From assembly GCA_013397455.1 (NCBI GenBank), contig VYZB01000056.1:198046-262045 (forward strand): 64,000 bases of DNA. The letters run 5' to 3'. Every line of letters begins with the position of its first letter. The first letter of the stretch is position 1. A model generated the notes under the pieces. That model saw nothing but the letters and a program-made list of their open reading frames with translations. It did not search any database and had not been told where the DNA came from. The DNA comes from Crotophaga sulcirostris (Eukaryota; Chordata; Aves; Cuculiformes; Crotophagidae). Below are positions 59,681 to 64,000 of the stretch, one piece after another. The translations under genes were made by a program, and so were the position numbers.

Positions 59681-60156
59681 GCCTGCTGACAGAAGCAGGG
59701 GAGTGCAGGACTTGTGTGGTGCTGGGAGGGGTGCTGGACTTCACTCTTCTCCTACCCCCGTGATTTCAGCGCCACTTTCTTCCTGTAAAATTGCCAAGTT
59801 GCCTGCCTTGGCTTCTGTGGGGACAAGAGTATGGTGGAAGGTGACCATCAGGGATGCATCCGTCTTGCACTTCATGGTCATGTTTCTCCCTGAAGTGCTG
59901 GTGGGGAAGGGCAGCAGGAAGCTCCGGTGGTCCCATGCTTATCTGAAGCAGGATGGAGACAAACCCTTTGCTATTCCCGAGGCCTTTCCTGAGCTTCTCA
60001 CAGCTGCTGTGGTTGAGAATGACTGGGGGACTGGCCAGCTCCTCCGAAGCCATCAGCACGTGGCAAAACTTGCACCCTCATGTGGGCATTTAGCAGCACC
60101 TCCAGGCTCTTCAGCACAGCAAAACCTTTCTCCTCCCATTCACCCCGAGAAATGCT

Positions 60157-60170
60157 GGGGGGGGGGGGGG
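60157..60170 (+). repeat. poly(G) tract, 14 bases
   Basis: A single run of 14 G, unusual in length and prone to slippage or sequencing error. It directly precedes an AT-rich regulatory-looking block. Confidence 0.85.
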
Positions 60171-60174
60171 AGGT

Positions 60175-60480
60175 GAAGAAATAAATAAAAAATTAAGCAT
60201 GTTATATCTTGAGCTCAGCATCTCCAAAAAATCACTCGCAGATATTCATAATGGTCCAGCAGCTATTAGAGGCACAAGAAGGAGGGAAAGGAAGGAAATG
60301 AACGCCGGGTGAGAAGAGAAAATTCATAGCCCCGCTGATACGCCATGATAAATAATTATGAGTTATTAATTTTAAATTACATCTTTAATGCGTTGCATGA
60401 TTTTAATTCCCACCACAGTATTAATATAGGGACTCTGGGTTTGATTAATTTAAAGCGGAACAGAAAGGTGTCGATTCCCA
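60175..60480. promoter_or_regulatory. candidate conserved noncoding element
   Basis: Dense AT words: 'gaaataaataaaaaattaag', 'cagatattcataatgg', 'gataaataattatgagttat', 'taattttaaattacatcttt', 'gcatgattttaattcc' and 'gggtttgattaatttaaagc', the last containing GATTAA. It also retains CpG-bearing pieces ('ccccgctgatacgccatg'). Among the three strongest islands of the window. Confidence 0.48.
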
Positions 60481-60824
60481 GGGCTGCCAGGGACCTCACG
60501 GGGCTGCACAGGGAGGGGGTTCGCCCTGGATGGGCACTGGGACGGCTGCTGTGGTATTGCTGTAGGGAGGAGAGCAGCCAAAGACGGGGTGCAATTAGCA
60601 GGGTGGATGACAGCAAGGTGTTTCAGAGCCCGCAGCTGCGTTATTTTTGGGGATGGGCTGGGGGGGAGCTGTGAGGTGCTGCATTGCAGAGTGTGGAGCA
60701 TCACAGGTGGGTGCAGAGACCTGGGAGCACCCACCCATCCTGCATCCCACCCAGCACCCCCGCATCGGCTCCCCACCAAGGCAGATGAAGGCCACCAGAT
60801 AGCATCCCCTTACCCGCTTTCTCC

Positions 60825-61430
60825 CAAGTCCTTATTAACAAAACTAAAACAGGAAAACATCATCGCCAAAAGCCACTTGGAGCGTCCACGCGCACTCTCC
60901 TGCCGCAGGGACACCCCACCACCACCACCCCCCCCCGCTGCCGCTCCGCCAGGGCCAAGAAGCTGCTCTAAGTTTGCTTTCCGAGTAAACTTCCCCTAAG
61001 TGTGACAATCGCTTTAGCTTCCCAGCGAGGATTTACCGGGCTTCTGTTATCTCTTTGAAAGTCGGAGTTCTCCAAATGGGCATGAGAGAGCAGCCGGAGA
61101 GGTCAGAGTCAGTTAGGCTGCACAGCCGTTCAAAGCCCCCTTCCAAGCGGCATTAAAGACGGGATTAAGTCTAAGAGGGTTATGGAGGGAGGAGTAAAAC
61201 AGCCTTGTCCTGCACACAGTGCCGAGATAAGGCTCTGTTCTCTAGGTGTGAACTCCCGCGTGTGCAAGCCCAGGCACTCCGGGGTTTGCGGCAGAAATTG
61301 GAAGGATAATACCAGAGGCGGGGGGATCAAGCCGGAGCCGAAACGGCCCCCTTGCAGGCGGTGGGGTGGTGCTGCTCACAGCCACCCCGCTATTTATAGG
61401 ATTTTTTAATCCAGAGAGCAATGGCACAAG
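60825..61430. promoter_or_regulatory. candidate conserved noncoding element, about 0.6 kb
   Basis: Begins 'aagtccttattaacaaaact', interrupted by a C-rich tract at about 60918-60940, then 'ccgagtaaacttcccctaag', 'gtgacaatcgctttagc' (SOX-like ACAAT), 'cttctgttatctctttgaaa' (adjacent GATA- and TCF-like words), 'gcggcattaaagacggg' and 'attaagtctaagagggttat', ending in 'tatttataggattttttaat'. CpGs are retained across it. No splice-consistent coding frame was found. Confidence 0.42.
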
Positions 61431-61838
61431 CAGCCTGATTTTCCACTTGTTCAGCCCCAGCGCGGGCTGTGGGAAGACACAGCGGTTGGGGTGGAGGGGG
61501 GGTGTCTGGGTGCAGGGCTGGATTCTGGGGTGGGGGACATCCAGAGTGCCCTGCTTCCCATCCTGACTCCTAGGTGAGCCAAAAGGAAAGGCTGGGGATG
61601 GGTTCAGAGGTGATACCAGGTCAGATGTTGTCCTGGCACTTCTTGTTGTCTTGCTGCGTCTCAGTGGCCAACACTTAGCAGGGTGTTAGCGTAACACAGG
61701 GTGCTGCCCCCATCCCAGAGCCCCAGTGCAAAAGTTTTCTGTCCCTCTCCCAGGGCTGGGACTAGGTTTTGAAGGGCTTCCCCTATCCTCCTGCATCTTT
61801 CCAGAATTTGGAGCCCAATGCAGCTCTTTGTCACCCAC

Positions 61839-61857
61839 TGCCAACGAGGGGGCGCGC
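61839..61857 (+). promoter_or_regulatory. CTCF site: CTCF-like binding motif
   Basis: 'tgccaacgagggggcgcgc' matches the CTCF consensus core (CCASYAGRGGGCRC-type) with an intact 'agggggcgc' and one clear mismatch in the left half. Its position far downstream of RBM19 would suit a desert-internal boundary. Binding is inferred. Confidence 0.45.
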
Positions 61858-62255
61858 ACCCCAAATCCACACACAAGGGGGGTTTGCTCCACTTAGGAGC
61901 TGATGCGCTCTCCCCTCCAGCCCCTCCAAGTTCATCCTTCTCCTCTTGATTTACGTTATTCTCCCATCTAATGGTGCAGCTGCTCCTGGGCGATGCTGAG
62001 ACCTGCACAACTTGTGACAGTCCCCAGCCCCAAAGGCCAATAGGCAGAGGGGACACAGAGAGAGCAGCATCACTCCCTCTGCTCAGCAGCCCCAGGCAAA
62101 AATCCCAGATGAGAAATCAAATGTGGAGCATCCTCTGAGGTCACTGCCACTGTCCTTGGGGACAGCCCTTTGTGGCTGTGCTGGTTCCAGGGTGGGCAGC
62201 ATTTCAGCACTTACACTAAACTAAGGGATTTTTCTTGGTGGTCAAATTTCTACTC

Positions 62256-62272
62256 TTTTTTTTTTTTTTTTT
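62256..62272 (+). repeat. poly(T) tract
   Basis: A run of 17 T. No retrotransposon body is recognisable on either side. Confidence 0.85.
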
Positions 62273-63229
62273 AACCAATACGAAATGTTGGCAGGAATTT
62301 TCTAGACTTTTGTGATTTTTCTGGGAAACAATCATTTTGAGAGTGGTTCCTTTATTTCCCCAGGTGGAGATGGAGGGGTGTCTGTTAAATGTCAGTGGTT
62401 TAATTTTATTATCTTGACACAGGGGGTCCAAGAGGGTGGACAGGATGGCTGTTAATTTTTCAAATTAACCCCCAAAGCAGCAGTGATTTGTGGAGTGCTG
62501 CCTGTAACCTCCATCCCAGTACCGAGGGGTCCAGGCTAGAAGCCGGGACCGGCTGGATGAAGGGACATGGCCAAGGCTCTGTGGACAAGCAGTGGCAGAG
62601 CAGAGAACAAGGTTCCTGTCGCTGTGTTCTTCAGCTCCTCTTCCTAAGAACATCCCACCCTCCATCCTGGCAGGCTCAGTTCCCTCCACAGATGCTGCTG
62701 AGAGCCCAGGAGTTTGCAGTTAACCACTGTTAATTACCACCATGCCCACTCCCTGGACAATCCCATAGTGCCCCCATGGAAAAGACAGCCCATATCCCAG
62801 GGAGATCTCAGTGGTGGGCTTTTTCTTGGCATTTGTCCCTGCAGCAGCTGAGTATTAATATTTTTATCCATCTTACAGCATGGCCAGGAAGCAACACTAT
62901 CATGCCATGCCAAAGGGGAAACTGAGGCGCAGAGGCACCCATGAAAAGCCACTGATGGTGATGATGACAGCAGGCCCTGCACTGGCATTTCAGGAGAGAT
63001 GAAGGCAGCGGATGGCGATGAAGCAACCTGCACCATTTGCCTTTCCCTCCCAGGCCTTGAAAACAACCTGCAAGAGGCTTGGCCAAGGGGGATGCCCCTT
63101 GCCAAGCCCCCCCAAGGGTGCTGGGCTCTCTCTGGCTCACTCCTTGTCTTGCTTCACCACCCCCCGTGAGGTTTCGCAGCCCTGGGAGCCGCTGCCGGCA
63201 GAAGGAGTGGGAATTGAGCAGGATTTGAG

Positions 63230-63520
63230 CCTCTCCCAAGTACAGTATTTGCACTTTTCCTTTATTGGCTGGGTCCCGAGGCCACTCTCCGAAGAGCCAA
63301 GCGACAGTGTTCTGTCTACACGCTCAGAGGCTGTTAAATTAAACAGTTCAGGGAATTAACTGCATGCCGCGAGCTGCAGCAAACCCGCTTGCAGCCAGAG
63401 ACGGCTGGATTTGCTCCTCGCCAAAAAAACCTAGAAAAACAATGCTAATAAAGAAGGATAACGGAGTCCCTGCCCGCTCTGCAGAGACTTTTATTTCTTC
63501 TCTTGCCTTTCTGCTGTATT
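63230..63520. promoter_or_regulatory. candidate conserved noncoding element
   Basis: 'ttcctttattggctgggtcc' (CCAAT in reverse), 'ggctgttaaattaaacagtt' (an imperfect palindrome), 'agggaattaactgcatgccg' and 'acaatgctaataaagaagga'. CpGs are retained and no repeat was identified. Confidence 0.38.
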
Positions 63521-63892
63521 TTTTCAGGGCAGGTTTGAGGGCTCTGGGGCCAGGGCACTGCTCCCTCACGGGGTTTTGATGGCTGGGATGGGGCTACCTG
63601 GAGCCGTAGCTTGGCTGGACCATGGGCTGGTGCCTCCCTGCTCCTCAGAGCCTGGGAGATTTGTCAGCTGGCTGGCAAACAGGAGCGCTCTGGGCTCAGC
63701 CATGAGCTCAGCCCAAGGTCAAAGCCCGGCTGGGTCTGCCCAAAGGCAGATCGAGCTCAGCTCACCATGGGGGATATTCCTTCCTGGATGTGCCCCATTA
63801 CTTTGGAGCGTCTCCCGATGGCTTCATGCAACATCTGCTCATCACCTGCTCAGGACCAGGGATCCCTTCCCTCTTCACTCCTGATTTTCACA

Positions 63893-64000
63893 GTTTTCAC
63901 AGTATAACCAGGTTGGAAGAGACCTCCAAGATCATCAAGTCCAACCTATAAGCCAACCTATAAGCCAACACGAACACCACCTCATCATCTAAACCATGGC
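63893..64000 (-). mobile_element. CR1: CR1 retrotransposon, reverse orientation, cut by window end
   Basis: Reverse complement of the CR1 3' end: 'accaggttggaagagacctc', 'caagatcatcaagtccaacc', then a small internal tandem duplication 'tataagccaacc', and 'cacctcatcatctaaaccat'. It continues past the window. Confidence 0.93.

Larger units (their letters stand above)
61431..63229. other. intergenic desert
   Basis: GC-rich sequence with chance frames. Only a CTCF-like motif and a T-tract are worth listing. 62215-62470 is AT-rich around the T-tract, without clear motifs. Confidence 0.55.

Noticed and set aside
31925..64000. Search for LHX5 (LIM/homeodomain) or TBX5 (T-box) exons
   Set aside because: No LIM zinc-finger spacing, homeodomain WFQNRR-type stretch or T-box core was seen in any frame, so neither gene appears to enter the window.

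Overview
The window looks like avian nuclear DNA, probably from a microchromosome-type, GC-rich region. The evidence is about ten CR1 non-LTR retrotransposon fragments with the bird-typical 3' tail (a 'ttccaaccc' block followed by 'attctatgattcta'), very few other mobile elements, compact introns, and vertebrate splice and poly(A) signals. There is no bacterial or organellar gene content, and no CRISPR array, tRNA or rRNA was recognised.

The only protein-coding gene I can support is the 3' end of RBM19 (the orthologue of yeast Mrd1, a nucleolar multi-RRM pre-rRNA processing factor) on the + strand. Three coding exons are visible: 15915-16020, 23471-23591 and 30978-31069. They join in a consistent phase pattern (entry phase 2, then 0, then 1). 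Together they encode most of the last RRM (RRM6, with a perfect RNP1 octamer) and a short basic/acidic C-terminal tail ending in TAG at 31067-31069. The first half of RRM6 (RNP2) was not found in 1-15914, so that stretch appears to be the 3' part of one intron. Poly(A) signals follow at 31694 and 31899.

From about 31.9 kb to the end I find no exon. In human 12q24 the 3' end of RBM19 faces LHX5 across a gene desert, with TBX5 on the 5' side. By that synteny, which is known for human and only inferred here, 31.9-64 kb should be the RBM19-LHX5 desert. It is patterned as such deserts usually are: GC-rich, ORF-noisy sequence interrupted by discrete AT-richer, repeat-free islands dense in TAAT/ATTA homeodomain cores. 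The strongest are at 33.9-34.8, 40.2-40.4, 46.9-47.1 (with an intact RFX X-box), 56.2-56.5, 57.2-57.4, 59.4-59.7, 60.2-60.5, 60.8-61.4 and 63.2-63.5 kb. Similar islands lie in the RBM19 introns (for example 18.3-18.6 and 21.4-21.65 kb). All are called from composition and motifs alone, without alignment.

Other structure includes an unusual ~308-bp imperfect inverted repeat at 39264-39571 (MITE-like or hairpin-forming), an L3/CR1-type reverse-transcriptase fossil at ~6.1 kb, several mini- and microsatellites, a good CTCF-like motif at 61839-61857, and an in-frame duplicate splice acceptor 30 nt upstream of the first RBM19 exon. I did not find a convincing new biological system. The most interesting material is the regulatory-looking desert and the inverted repeat.
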